In this document: positions 8,837 to 15,184 of the stretch, piece after piece
Layout of the letters: each line of letters opens with the position of its first letter
Position numbering within the stretch: position 1 is the stretch's first letter
DNA from: Sulfuricella sp.
GTDB lineage: Bacteria > Pseudomonadota > Gammaproteobacteria > Burkholderiales > Sulfuricellaceae
DNA: 15,184 nucleotides
Direction of reading: 5' to 3'
Assembly: GCA_030691435.1 (NCBI GenBank)
Contig: JAUYEK010000197.1
Span: 1-15,184 of the forward strand
Translations under genes and position numbers: made by a program
The notes under the pieces: model-generated
What the model was told of the DNA's origin: nothing
The model's database searches: none
What the model saw: only the letters and a program-made list of their open reading frames with translations

Positions 8837-9714
8837 TAAACCTTTGCGGCAGCCGCCACTTCAGCGGCGAAATCGGTGCTGCGCTTCTCGATGCCCTCGC
8901 CCACCACGAACATCTGGAAAGCATTAACCTGGGCGCCCTTGGAGGCCAACAGTTTTTCCACAGTCATGTCGGGATCCTTGACGAAGGGCTGGCCAACCAG
9001 GGTCACCTCGGCGAGATACTTGGTGATCCGGCCTTCCACCATCTTCTCGACGATGTTGGCAGGCTTGCCGCTGTCGGCCGCCTGGGCGGTATAAATGTTT
9101 CTTTCCTTGGCGAGCAGGTCGGCAGGCACTTGATCCCTGGAAACGCAAACCGGTTTGCTGGCAGCGATATGCATGGCGATATCCTTGCCCAGCGCCTCGT
9201 CGCCGCCAGTGTAATCCACCAGCACGCCGATCTTGGTGCCATGCAGGTAGACCGCCATTTGGCCGTCCGAACTGAAGCGGACAAAGCGGCGCACCGCAAT
9301 ATTTTCGCCCAGCTTCATCACCAGGCCTTGGCGAGCCTCCTCAATGGTGCTGCCCGAAGCCAGCTTCATCGCGGACACAGCGGCGACATCCGCTGGATTG
9401 TGCTGCGCCACGGCCTGAGACACTTCTTTGGCGAAATTGTTGAAATCGTCATTCTTGGCGACGAAATCGGTTTCGCAGTTGACTTCGACCAACGCGCCGG
9501 TCTTGCGGTCGGCACTGATAAAGCTGGCCACCACGCCTTCCGCCGCAATGCGGCTGGCCGCCTTGCCGGCCTTGGCGCCGCTCTTGATGCGCAGCGCATC
9601 TTCAGCCGCCTTGATATCGCCTTCTGCCTCAACCAGCGCCTTCTTGCACTCCATCATGCCGAGGCCGGTCAATTCACGCAGGTCCTTGACCATGCTTGCG
9701 GTAATTTCCGCCAT
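8836..9714 (-). CDS. tsf: Translation elongation factor Ts
   Basis: A 292-residue guanine-nucleotide exchange factor that recycles EF-Tu from GDP to GTP. The N-terminal UBA-like segment is at about 5-45 ([19 protein letters not shown], family signature), followed by the core with [14 protein letters not shown] (77-90), whose TDFV contacts the EF-Tu G domain. The rest covers the two-lobed core and coiled-coil region at full length. The start at 9714 (MAEITASM) has AAGGAG seven bases upstream. The frame is open 19 codons further, but that part shows no family similarity. It is separated from rpsB by 245 bases containing a terminator hairpin and a palindromic repeat, so its level may be set separately from S2. 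Its stop overlaps the pyrH start. Confidence 0.98.
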   Translation of the reverse strand: MAEITASMVKDLRELTGLGMMECKKALVEAEGDIKAAEDALRIKSGAKAGKAASRIAAEGVVASFISADRKTGALVEVNCETDFVAKNDDFNNFAKEVSQAVAQHNPADVAAVSAMKLASGSTIEEARQGLVMKLGENIAVRRFVRFSSDGQMAVYLHGTKIGVLVDYTGGDEALGKDIAMHIAASKPVCVSRDQVPADLLAKERNIYTAQAADSGKPANIVEKMVEGRITKYLAEVTLVGQPFVKDPDMTVEKLLASKGAQVNAFQMFVVGEGIEKRSTDFAAEVAAAAKV

Positions 9715-9777
9715 TTTCAAACTCCTTGCAAAATACTTGAATCGGCGCAACCGGCGGCAGTTGCCGCACACGCGCCA

Positions 9778-9907
9778 TTAAATCCGGATTATCCATTGGC
9801 GCCAAAACCACTGTAGGAGCGGCGCCCTCGCCGCGATTTGCGACCGCATTCGCGCCGGGGGCGGCGCTCCTACAGGTACGGGCATCCCAATGAACAATCT
9901 GGGTTAA
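9778..9907. repeat. Long palindromic MITE/REP-like element A (rpsB-tsf gap)
   Basis: This element of about 130 bases has imperfect terminal inverted repeats (TTAAATCCGGATTATCCATT against AATGAACAATCTGGGTTAA). Its core hairpin has TGTAGGAGCGGCGCC (9812-9826) pairing with GGCGGCGCTCCTACA (9860-9874). The 44 bases 9831-9874 are identical to 11464-11507 in element B, in the same orientation, and the right tail (CAATGAACAATCTGGGTT) is also shared. The GTAGGAGC head resembles REP sequences of pseudomonads. No open frame is supported. Its boundaries were set by comparing the four ends of copies A and B. Confidence 0.8.
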
Positions 9908-9921
9908 AATCAAACCAGACA

Positions 9922-9951
9922 CAAAAAAGGGGCTCGAAGGCCCCTTTTTTG
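9922..9951 (-). terminator. Intrinsic terminator/attenuator after rpsB
   Basis: A perfect 12-base-pair inverted repeat: CAAAAAAGGGGC (9922-9933), loop TCGAAG, GCCCCTTTTTTG (9940-9951). Read on the minus strand it lies nine bases past the rpsB stop and has the GC stem plus U-run of a Rho-independent terminator. It would also work on the plus strand. Because tsf and the rest of the cluster lie downstream, it must be leaky or tsf must have its own promoter. An intercistronic terminator-like structure between rpsB and tsf is known in E. coli. Confidence 0.9.
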
Positions 9952-9959
9952 CCGGCTGA

Positions 9960-10697
9960 TTACTCAGCCGCCTGCTCTTCTACCTCGACAAATTCCTCGC
10001 CGACGATCTCCTGTAGCGCCTGGCTGCGCCCTTCCAGGATCGCATCGGCGGCGCCCCTGGCGTACAGCCGGATAGCCTGAGTAGAGTCGTCGTTACCGGG
10101 GATAACGTAATTGATGCCAATTGGGGAATTATTGGTATCCACCACGCCAACCACCGGAATGCCCAGCTTGTTGGCTTCGGTGATCGCGCCCTTCTCGTGA
10201 CCTACGTCGATCACGAAAATCATATCCGGCAGGCCGCCCATATCCTTGATCCCGCCCAGGCTGCGTTCCAGCTTGTCCAGTTCGCGGCGCAGGAGCAATG
10301 CTTCTTTCTTTGCCAGCTTGCCGATGTTCTCTTCCGACAGCATGGTCTGCACTTCCTGCAGACGCTTGATGGATTGCTTGACCGTCTTGAAATTGGTCAG
10401 CATGCCGCCGAGCCAACGGAAATTCACGAAATGACAACCCGCGCGCTCTGCTTCTTCCTTGAGGATTTCACGAGCCTGGCGCTTGGTGCCGACAAACAGG
10501 ATATTGCCCTTGTTCGAGGCCAGTTTGCGCATGAACTTCATCGCGTCCTGGTACATCGGCAGGGTTTTTTCCAGGTTGATAATGTGGATCTTGTTGCGGT
10601 CGCCGAAAATAAACGGCGCCATCTTGGGGTTCCAGTAACGGGTTTGGTGTCCGAAATGGACGCCCGCTTCCAACATCTGACGCATGGTCACTGACAT
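9960..10697 (-). CDS. rpsB: 30S ribosomal protein S2
   Basis: A 245-residue S2 protein, which binds the head-body junction of the 30S subunit and is needed for S1 binding. Family landmarks run in order: [27 protein letters not shown] opening (residues 4-26), IHIINLEKT (37-45), [11 protein letters not shown] (68-78), [10 protein letters not shown] (94-103) and [20 protein letters not shown] near residues 170-190. The C-terminus is acidic ([12 protein letters not shown]). ATG 10697 has AGGAG eight bases upstream. The 5' leader carries two inverted repeats and a good promoter candidate. S2 represses its own operon in E. coli; whether this leader does the same is inference. Confidence 0.99.
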   Translation of the reverse strand: MSVTMRQMLEAGVHFGHQTRYWNPKMAPFIFGDRNKIHIINLEKTLPMYQDAMKFMRKLASNKGNILFVGTKRQAREILKEEAERAGCHFVNFRWLGGMLTNFKTVKQSIKRLQEVQTMLSEENIGKLAKKEALLLRRELDKLERSLGGIKDMGGLPDMIFVIDVGHEKGAITEANKLGIPVVGVVDTNNSPIGINYVIPGNDDSTQAIRLYARGAADAILEGRSQALQEIVGEEFVEVEEQAAE

Positions 10698-10742
10698 TTT
10701 GCTGCTCCTAGTAAGGGTTATGCCTCCACCCGCCCGATACCA

Positions 10743-10756
10743 CCCGGCTAGCCGGG
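10743..10756 (-). promoter_or_regulatory. Palindrome/hairpin in rpsB leader
   Basis: CCCGGCTAGCCGGG is a perfect 14-base palindrome, 45-60 bases before the rpsB start. In the RNA it folds as a 5-6 bp GC hairpin with a CUAG loop. A second inverted pair, CCAGTT/AACTGG, lies at 10801-10825 near the predicted transcription start. Both fall in the likely untranslated leader, where S2 feedback control could act. This role is not shown by the sequence. Confidence 0.45.
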
Positions 10757-10827
10757 CACCCTGTACGTTAAGCGGATGTGCGAAGTTTTAAATTTTCAAG
10801 CCAGTTGGCCATAAAATTTAACTGGTG

Positions 10828-10857
10828 ATTCTATCATGCCTGACCGCCATTGCTCAA
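10828..10857 (-). promoter_or_regulatory. Sigma-70-type promoter for rpsB operon
   Basis: On the minus strand TTGAGC (10857-10852) and TAGAAT (10833-10828) are 18 bases apart, matching the consensus hexamers at 4 and 5 of 6 positions. Transcription would start near 10821, giving a leader of roughly 120 bases before rpsB. The -35 hexamer contains the stop codon of the upstream DsrE-like gene, so the promoter is packed against that gene's end. Confidence 0.6.
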
Positions 10858-11294
10858 GGCCGAATATAAGCCCACCCCTCGCGCTGACGTTTCATCAGCT
10901 CCGCCACCCCCGTCTTGACGTAGCCGACGGACGGATACATGTCCGCACGAGTGAGCTTGCGACCGATCATGGTGTTCTCGCAAGCCACTATCCTCACGCC
11001 GCGACTGGCAGCCTCATCGATTTTCTCGGCTATCTCGGTTTCCAGCAGCACCATGTCCAGGCCGGGGCCGTAGACCACCACCTCTATTTGCACATTCTTT
11101 ACGCCCAGCTCTTGCTGCACGTTTTTTGCATTGCTGAGGGTGAGGTACCACTTTTGCGGCTCATTGTCGCTCACCTGAAAAACCACCTTGTGAACAGGCG
11201 CCTTATCCCGCTTGGTCTGCGGGTCGGCTGCATGGGCCGACAATATGGCCAGCAGGAACAGCATAGCGAATAAATAAACTTTCATCTGCCTCAT
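10854..11294 (-). CDS. Exported DsrE-family protein of unknown role
   Basis: A 146-residue protein with an N-terminal signal peptide (hydrophobic residues 5-20, likely cleavage after Ser-Ala-His-Ala at about 22). The mature part looks like a DsrE/DsrF-like (sulfur-relay fold) domain: HKVVFQVSDNEPQKW (35-49), a helix with SNAKNVQQELG (54-64), VEVVVYGPGLDML-like strand (70-82), and ARGV-like GVRIVACENTMIG (99-111) with the single cysteine Cys105 at the family's cysteine position. Proteins of this type occur beside oxidative sulfur metabolism and as stand-alone periplasmic proteins of unknown function. Nothing nearby points to sulfur metabolism. ATG 11294 has GGAGT seven bases upstream; another ATG lies three codons in. 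It reads toward rpsB, 156 bases away, and is divergent from map. The specific function is unknown. Confidence 0.85.
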   Translation of the reverse strand: MRQMKVYLFAMLFLLAILSAHAADPQTKRDKAPVHKVVFQVSDNEPQKWYLTLSNAKNVQQELGVKNVQIEVVVYGPGLDMVLLETEIAEKIDEAASRGVRIVACENTMIGRKLTRADMYPSVGYVKTGVAELMKRQREGWAYIRP

Positions 11295-11325
11295 GTTTTA
11301 CTCCAAGTCCAGCTTCACGGTAATT

Positions 11326-11540
11326 TGATCCCAGATTGTCCGTTAGAGCCAAAACACCGCTGTGGGAGCGGCGCCAACCCTCTCTCCAACTCTCTCCCAA
11401 AGGGAGATAGGGCAATCGTCCCTTCCCCTTCAAGGTGAAGGTTAGGATGGGGATGGGATTTGGCCGCGATTTGCGACCGCATTCGCGCCGGGGGCGGCGC
11501 TCCTACATGCACGAGCATTCCAATAGACAATCCGGGTTGA
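11326..11540. repeat. Long palindromic MITE/REP-like element B with nested insertion
   Basis: This is a second copy of the element at 9778-9907, in the gap between the DsrE-like gene and map. The left end is GATCCCAGATTGTCCGTTAG followed by GCCAAAAC, as in copy A. The head GTGGGAGCGGCGCC is at 11362-11375. The 44 bases 11464-11507 are identical to copy A, and the right tail CCAATAGACAATCCGGGTTG is a close match. An 88-base C/T-rich repeat (11376-11463) separates the two arms. The gap of about 280 bases holds no gene besides this element and a promoter candidate at its right edge. Confidence 0.8.
11376..11463. repeat. C/T-rich repeat nested inside element B
   Basis: These 88 bases occupy the place of four bases (CTCG) in the otherwise collinear copy A. 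They contain two hairpins, CTCTCCCAAAGGGAGA and CCTTCCCCTTCAAGGTGAAGG-like, and resemble the CTCTCCCCC hairpin at 6490-6524. Type and boundaries come from comparing A and B. They show either a repeat inserted in a repeat or loss from copy A; insertion is the simpler reading. Confidence 0.65.
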
Positions 11541-11546
11541 TATACT
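11518..11546 (+). promoter_or_regulatory. Extended -10 promoter candidate for map
   Basis: TGATATACT at 11538-11546 gives an extended -10 (TG, one base, TATACT), 30 bases before the map ATG. The -35 position 17 bases upstream (TTCCAA, 11518-11523) is poor, as extended -10 promoters tolerate. The site overlaps the right terminus of repeat element B, so the promoter may have come with, or been built from, the repeat. Confidence 0.4.
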
Positions 11547-11575
11547 GGCCGCAATTTAATTCGATCAGCGGCGTC

Positions 11576-12376
11576 ATGTCCATCATTATCAAAACCCCGG
11601 AAGAAATTGAAAAAATGCGCATCGTCGGCAGACTGGCGGCCGAACTTCTCGACTATATCGCCCCCTTCGTCAAGGCGGGCATCACCACCGACGAACTGGA
11701 CAAGCTCTGCCACGATTACACCATAAACGTGCAGCACGCCATACCCGCCCCGCTGGATTACGCCCCTTCCGGTCACCACCCTTACCCCAAATCCATTTGC
11801 ACGTCCGTCAACCATCAGGTTTGCCATGGCGTTCCCAGCGACAGGAAGCTCAAATCCGGCGACATCGTCAATATCGATGTCACCACCATCAAGGATGGCT
11901 ATCATGGGGATAGCAGCCGCATGTTCTGCGTCGGCGAGCCTTCCATCCAGGCAAAACGCCTGTGTGAAATCACCTACGAATGCATGTGGCTCGGCATCGC
12001 CGCGATCAAACCGGGCGCCCACCTGGGCGACATCGGCCATGTCATTCAGCAGCACGCCGAGAGCAATGGGTACAGCGTTGTACGCGAATTCTGCGGGCAC
12101 GGCATCGGCGCAAATTTCCACGAAGAACCCCAGGTCGTCCACTACGGCAAGCCCGGAACCGGCGCAGAACTGGCTCCCGGCATGATCTTCATCATCGAAC
12201 CGATGATCAATGCCGGTCGGCGCGACATTCGCCAGCTCGGTGACGGCTGGTCCATCGTGACCAAGGATCACAGCCTGTCGGCGCAATGGGAACATACCGT
12301 CCTGGTCACCGAAACCGGCTACGAAGTCTTGACACTGTCCGCCGGTTCGCCCAAGAAGCCCGATTTTATCAGCTAG
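11576..12376 (+). CDS. map: Methionine aminopeptidase, type I
   Basis: A 266-residue cytosolic metalloenzyme that removes the initiator methionine from new proteins. The five metal ligands of the pita-bread fold are all present: Asp101 (VNIDVT), Asp112 (YHGDSSRMF), His175 (CGHGIG), Glu208 (IIEPM) and Glu239 (QWEHTV). His84 in VCHG and His182 in FHEEP are the usual substrate-site histidines. There is no N-terminal zinc-finger or type II insert. The open frame extends 47 codons upstream through repeat DNA; ATG 11576 is chosen because MSIIIKTPEEIEKMR is the family N-terminus, though its ribosome site is weak. The stop TAG (12374-12376) lies inside the first bases of a palindromic element. It is upstream of glnD and divergent from rpsB, the usual proteobacterial arrangement. 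Confidence 0.97.
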   Translation: MSIIIKTPEEIEKMRIVGRLAAELLDYIAPFVKAGITTDELDKLCHDYTINVQHAIPAPLDYAPSGHHPYPKSICTSVNHQVCHGVPSDRKLKSGDIVNIDVTTIKDGYHGDSSRMFCVGEPSIQAKRLCEITYECMWLGIAAIKPGAHLGDIGHVIQQHAESNGYSVVREFCGHGIGANFHEEPQVVHYGKPGTGAELAPGMIFIIEPMINAGRRDIRQLGDGWSIVTKDHSLSAQWEHTVLVTETGYEVLTLSAGSPKKPDFIS

Positions 12377-12541
12377 GAGCCTGTCTGACTTATGGGGATC
12401 GAAGCGAAAATTCGGCTGGGTGAGGACAGATTTTGCCGGTTTTGCAGGTCAATAGTCATTCTATTGACCAAAAAAGCGGCGAAATATGGACCGCCCAGGC
12501 GGATTTGCAGCCGATTCATCATAAGTCAGACAGGCTCCTAG
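12373..12541. mobile_element. 169-bp MITE-like near-palindrome between map and glnD
   Basis: The ends are perfect 22-base inverted repeats (CTAGGAGCCTGTCTGACTTA plus TG, 12373-12394, against 12520-12541). The pairing continues imperfectly to the centre, where GGTCAATAG/CTATTGACC (12447-12469) closes the structure within one base of the midpoint. It has no coding frame. It has the form of a miniature inverted-repeat element. The outer CTAG is itself palindromic and could be a target site (TA or CTAG duplication), as known for IS870-type IS5-family elements; that link is inference. The left end contains the map stop codon, and the right end stops at the base before the glnD ATG. Confidence 0.75.
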
Positions 12542-15106
12542 ATGGCTCACCCTCCACCAGATACGGCGCAGTGGCGCGAAACTCTCCAGAGCGGCAGGAA
12601 TGAGCTACGCCAGGCCTATCTTGCGAAAGGCAATGCCGCGGCCCTCCTGCGCGGCCACAGCAGGCTGGTGGACAAGCTGCTCCAGACCATCTGGCGGCAG
12701 TTATCCTTGCCTCCCTCCAGCGCGCTCATCGCCGTTGGCGGTTACGGCCGCCAACAACTTTTCCCCGGCTCCGACACCGATCTGCTGATTCTCCTCCCGG
12801 CTGATCCGGATGATGCACTCGAACAGAAACTGGAGCAGCTCGTCGGCTTGCTTTGGGACATCGGCCTGGAAGTCGGCCACAGCGTGCGCACCCTGCCCGA
12901 ATGCCTGGAAGAAGCGAAGGACATCACGGTCCAGACCAATCTGCTCGAAGCGCGCTTCCTGGCCGGGAACCGCGCGCTGTTCCACAAATTTACTGTTGCG
13001 GTGCAGGAAAACCTGAACGCGCAGGATTTTTTCGAGGCGAAACTGCTGGAGCAGCAGCGGCGCTACGCCCGCTTCCACGATACCGCCTACAATCTGGAAC
13101 CCAACCTGAAGGAAAGTCCGGGCGGCCTGCGGGATTTGCAAAACATCCTGTGGGTCAGCCGTGCGCTGGGTTTAGGGGAAACCTGGAACAAGCTGGCGCT
13201 CGAAGCCATCATTACCGTCCAGGAAGCCCGTCAAATCCGTAGCCACGAACGCTTCCTGGAAAACCTGCGCATCCGCCTTCACTACCTCGCCCGGCGGCGC
13301 GAAGACCGCCTCCTGTTCGACCACCAGACGCTGCTTGCCGAGCAATGCGGATATTCGGACAAAGTCCAGCGCAGGGCCAGCGAACAATTGATGCAGCGCT
13401 ATTACCGCACCGCCAAGGCGGTCAGCCTGCTCAACGAAATCCTGCTGAAAAATTTGCGCGAACGCAGCTCCCCTGCTACCTCAAGACGGGTAGATCCGAT
13501 CAACGAAACCTTCCAGGCCCGCAATGGGCTGCTTGAAATCACTGATACAGACGCATTCCAGCGTCAACCGGGCATCATCCTGGAAAGTTTTCTGCTGCTA
13601 CAGCAACACCCCGAACTGAGTGGCATGAGTGCGGCCACACTGCGTGCGCTGTGGCATTCGACGCCGAAAATCAACGCCGCCTTCCGGCGCCAGCCCGGCA
13701 ATCAGGCGCTATTCATGCAAATCATCAGGCAGCCGCGCGGCCTCACCCACGAACTGCGCCTGATGAACCAGCTCGGCATCCTGGGGCGCTACATCCCAGC
13801 CTTCGGCCGGATTGTCGGCCAGATGCAGCATGACCTGTTCCACGTCTACACGGTGGACGAGCACATCATGATGGTGGTGCGCAATCTGAGGCGCTTCACC
13901 GTGCCGGAATTCGCCCATGAGTTTCCGCTGGCCAGCGAACTCATCAACGGATTCGAACGCCCGGAGGTGCTCTATCTGGCGGGCCTGTTCCACGACATCG
14001 CCAAAGGCAGGGGCGGCGACCACTCGACGCTGGGCACGGCGGATGCGCGCCGTTTTTGCCGGCTGCATAGGCTGGGCGAGGAGAACACCGGCATGGTCGC
14101 CTGGCTGGTGGAAAACCACCTGGTCATGTCAGCCACAGCTCAAAAGCAGGATACCAGCGACCCCGAAGTGATCGAATCTTTCGCCAATCGGGTTCGCGAC
14201 CAGCGCCACCTTGCCGCGCTTTATTTGCTCACGGTCGCCGACATTCGAGGCACCAGTCCGAAGGTCTGGAATGGCTGGAAAGGCAAGCTGCTGGAGGACC
14301 TGTTCAGGGCAACGCAACATTATCTTGCGAGTGGAAGCACCCCGCTGGAGACGCCCCTTCAGGCACGGCAAACCGAGGCACTGTCAATTCTCCGCCTTTA
14401 CGCCTTCGGTGGCGATGCGCACCAGGCGCTATGGACTCAACTGGAACCGGGCTATTTCCTTCGGCACGAGGCGCAGGAAATAGCCTGGCACGTCCGCAAC
14501 CTCCGTGGCAAGGTCAACTCGGCACAGCCCGTTGTCAGGGCGCGCTTAAGCCCTGCGGGGGAAGGCATCCAGGTGATGATCTACACGCCGGACAAGGACG
14601 ACCTGTTCGCCAGGATTTGCGGTTTTTTCGAACGCAACGACTTCAATATCGTCGAAGCCAAAATCCACACCAGCCGCCACGGTTATGCCCTTGACAGCTA
14701 CGTGATATTGGACGAGGCCAACCGCTCCGCCCATTACCGCGATTTGCTGAGCTTTATCGAACATGAATTGTCGCAGCGCCTGGCCCCGGACATGGCACTG
14801 GAACCGCCCCTGCAAGGGCGGCTGAGCCGCCACCTCAAGCATTTCCCGATTACGCCGGAAATTGCGATCAGGCCTGACGAAAAGGGGATCTACCATGTGC
14901 TGTCAGTCGTTGCAGGAGACCGCCCCGGCTTGCTGTCACGCATCGCCCAGGTACTCCTGAAGCACCGCATTCACCTGCATACGGCAAAGATTGCCACGCT
15001 CGGTGAACGTGCCGAGGATACCTTCCTGATTACGGGTACAGAACTGGAAAATCCAAAAGAAGTGCTGCGGCTCGAAACCGATCTGCTGCAACAACTACAG
15101 ACTTGA
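12542..15106 (+). CDS. glnD: Bifunctional PII uridylyltransferase / uridylyl-removing enzyme
   Basis: An 854-residue sensor of glutamine that uridylylates PII proteins when nitrogen is short and deuridylylates them when glutamine is high. Domains in order: a nucleotidyltransferase with GGYGRQQLFPGSDTD (66-80, catalytic Asp78/Asp80); a linker helical region; an HD hydrolase with LFHDIAKGRGGDHS (His484-Asp485) and ENHLVMS; then two ACT domains at about 675-750 (IQVMIYTPDKDDLFARICG) and 783-854 (SVVAGDRPGLLSRIAQVLL), the glutamine sensors. Length is normal. ATG 12542 comes straight after an in-frame TAG, so no upstream start exists in frame. The bases before it (GTCAGACAGGCTCCTAG) are the end of a palindromic element and show no Shine-Dalgarno match. 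Translation may be weak or coupled to map. Confidence 0.97.
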   Translation: MAHPPPDTAQWRETLQSGRNELRQAYLAKGNAAALLRGHSRLVDKLLQTIWRQLSLPPSSALIAVGGYGRQQLFPGSDTDLLILLPADPDDALEQKLEQLVGLLWDIGLEVGHSVRTLPECLEEAKDITVQTNLLEARFLAGNRALFHKFTVAVQENLNAQDFFEAKLLEQQRRYARFHDTAYNLEPNLKESPGGLRDLQNILWVSRALGLGETWNKLALEAIITVQEARQIRSHERFLENLRIRLHYLARRREDRLLFDHQTLLAEQCGYSDKVQRRASEQLMQRYYRTAKAVSLLNEILLKNLRERSSPATSRRVDPINETFQARNGLLEITDTDAFQRQPGIILESFLLLQQHPELSGMSAATLRALWHSTPKINAAFRRQPGNQALFMQIIRQPRGLTHELRLMNQLGILGRYIPAFGRIVGQMQHDLFHVYTVDEHIMMVVRNLRRFTVPEFAHEFPLASELINGFERPEVLYLAGLFHDIAKGRGGDHSTLGTADARRFCRLHRLGEENTGMVAWLVENHLVMSATAQKQDTSDPEVIESFANRVRDQRHLAALYLLTVADIRGTSPKVWNGWKGKLLEDLFRATQHYLASGSTPLETPLQARQTEALSILRLYAFGGDAHQALWTQLEPGYFLRHEAQEIAWHVRNLRGKVNSAQPVVRARLSPAGEGIQVMIYTPDKDDLFARICGFFERNDFNIVEAKIHTSRHGYALDSYVILDEANRSAHYRDLLSFIEHELSQRLAPDMALEPPLQGRLSRHLKHFPITPEIAIRPDEKGIYHVLSVVAGDRPGLLSRIAQVLLKHRIHLHTAKIATLGERAEDTFLITGTELENPKEVLRLETDLLQQLQT

Positions 15107-15116
15107 GTCAGAACAA

Positions 15117-15141
15117 ACGCAGATGCTTGCTGCCTCTGCGT
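15117..15141 (+). other. Small inverted repeat after glnD
   Basis: ACGCAGA (15117-15123) and TCTGCGT (15135-15141) form a 7-bp stem with an 11-base loop, ten bases past the glnD stop. There is no T-run, so it is a poor intrinsic terminator. It could be a 3'-end stabiliser or chance. Confidence 0.3.
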
Positions 15142-15156
15142 AATCAGTCCGTAGTC

Positions 15157-15184
15157 CGTAGGATGGGTGGAGCGTAGCGATACC
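15157..15184. repeat. Start of a GGATGGGT...ATACC palindromic repeat, cut by window edge
   Basis: CGTAGGATGGGTGGAGCGTA followed by GCGATACC looks like the first arm and loop of the GGATGGGT/ATACCCATC hairpin repeats found between genes in many beta- and gammaproteobacteria. The second arm is beyond the window. It is preceded by a short tandem duplication (AGTCCGT twice, 15146-15159). The call rests on remembered pattern and a partial sequence. Confidence 0.4.

Noticed and set aside
8096..8839. Plus-strand open frame (247 codons) opposite pyrH
   Set aside because: It mirrors pyrH almost exactly, with no family resemblance and no ribosome site of note.
9130..9816. Plus-strand open frame (228 codons) opposite tsf
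   Set aside because: It is antisense to the motif-complete tsf and runs into repeat element A.
11315..12295. Minus-strand open frame (326 codons) opposite map, including the element B region
   Set aside because: map has all five metal ligands on the plus strand. The frame is low-complexity Asp/Gly/Val-rich antisense sequence and continues into repeat DNA.
12395..12519. Small gene or riboswitch between map and glnD
   Set aside because: No open frame with a ribosome site is present. The sequence is explained by symmetry about the centre and matches no riboswitch core that I recognise.
12373..12541. Intrinsic terminator for map
   Set aside because: The stem is far longer than a terminator, its ends are perfect MITE-like terminal repeats, and there is no U-run after the 3' arm. 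It may still slow polymerase.

Overview
The window is a stretch of chromosome from a Gram-negative proteobacterium, most likely a betaproteobacterium. The evidence is the run rpsB-tsf-pyrH-frr-uppS-cdsA-dxr-rseP-bamA-skp, the outer-membrane assembly genes, the divergent map-glnD pair and the protein sequences. A Nitrosomonadales-like (environmental sulfur- or iron-oxidiser type) origin fits the exported DsrE-like protein and the many palindromic intergenic repeats, but that finer placement is inference. Coding density is high, and no gap exceeds 300 bases.

Layout, minus strand, read from right to left: an exported DsrE-family protein (11294-10854); then, behind its own promoter, rpsB (S2), a strong terminator/attenuator, tsf (EF-Ts), pyrH (UMP kinase), frr (ribosome recycling factor), uppS (undecaprenyl-PP synthase), cdsA (CDP-diacylglycerol synthase), dxr (DXP reductoisomerase), rseP (site-2 protease), bamA (beta-barrel assembly), skp (periplasmic chaperone), and possibly the first codons of lpxD at the left edge. 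Layout, plus strand: map (methionine aminopeptidase) and glnD (PII uridylyltransferase), facing away from the minus-strand cluster, then a repeat-like end.

The cluster joins translation (S2, EF-Ts, RRF, Met removal) to envelope building. PyrH makes UDP for nucleotide and sugar-nucleotide pools. Dxr and UppS supply the C55 lipid carrier. CdsA activates phosphatidate for phospholipids. RseP, BamA and Skp handle outer-membrane protein stress and assembly. GlnD senses glutamine and modifies PII.

The protein-coding content is ordinary and complete. I see no new enzyme system, defence island, CRISPR array, phage or intact insertion sequence. What stands out is the intergenic DNA. At least four types of palindromic, non-coding mobile-looking repeats sit in almost every gap of this essential operon: two copies of a CACGGATTAACAC-type element, two copies of a long GTAGGAGCGGCGCC palindrome (one with another repeat inserted in it), a C/T-rich hairpin repeat, and a 169-bp MITE-like near-palindrome that supplies the map stop codon and ends at the base before the glnD ATG. 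Several of these may add terminators, promoters or translation-blocking hairpins to housekeeping genes.

Several long open frames begin upstream of the true starts because repeat DNA happens to be open. Starts were therefore reset for rseP, dxr, cdsA, tsf and map. skp appears to start at TTG and uppS at GTG.
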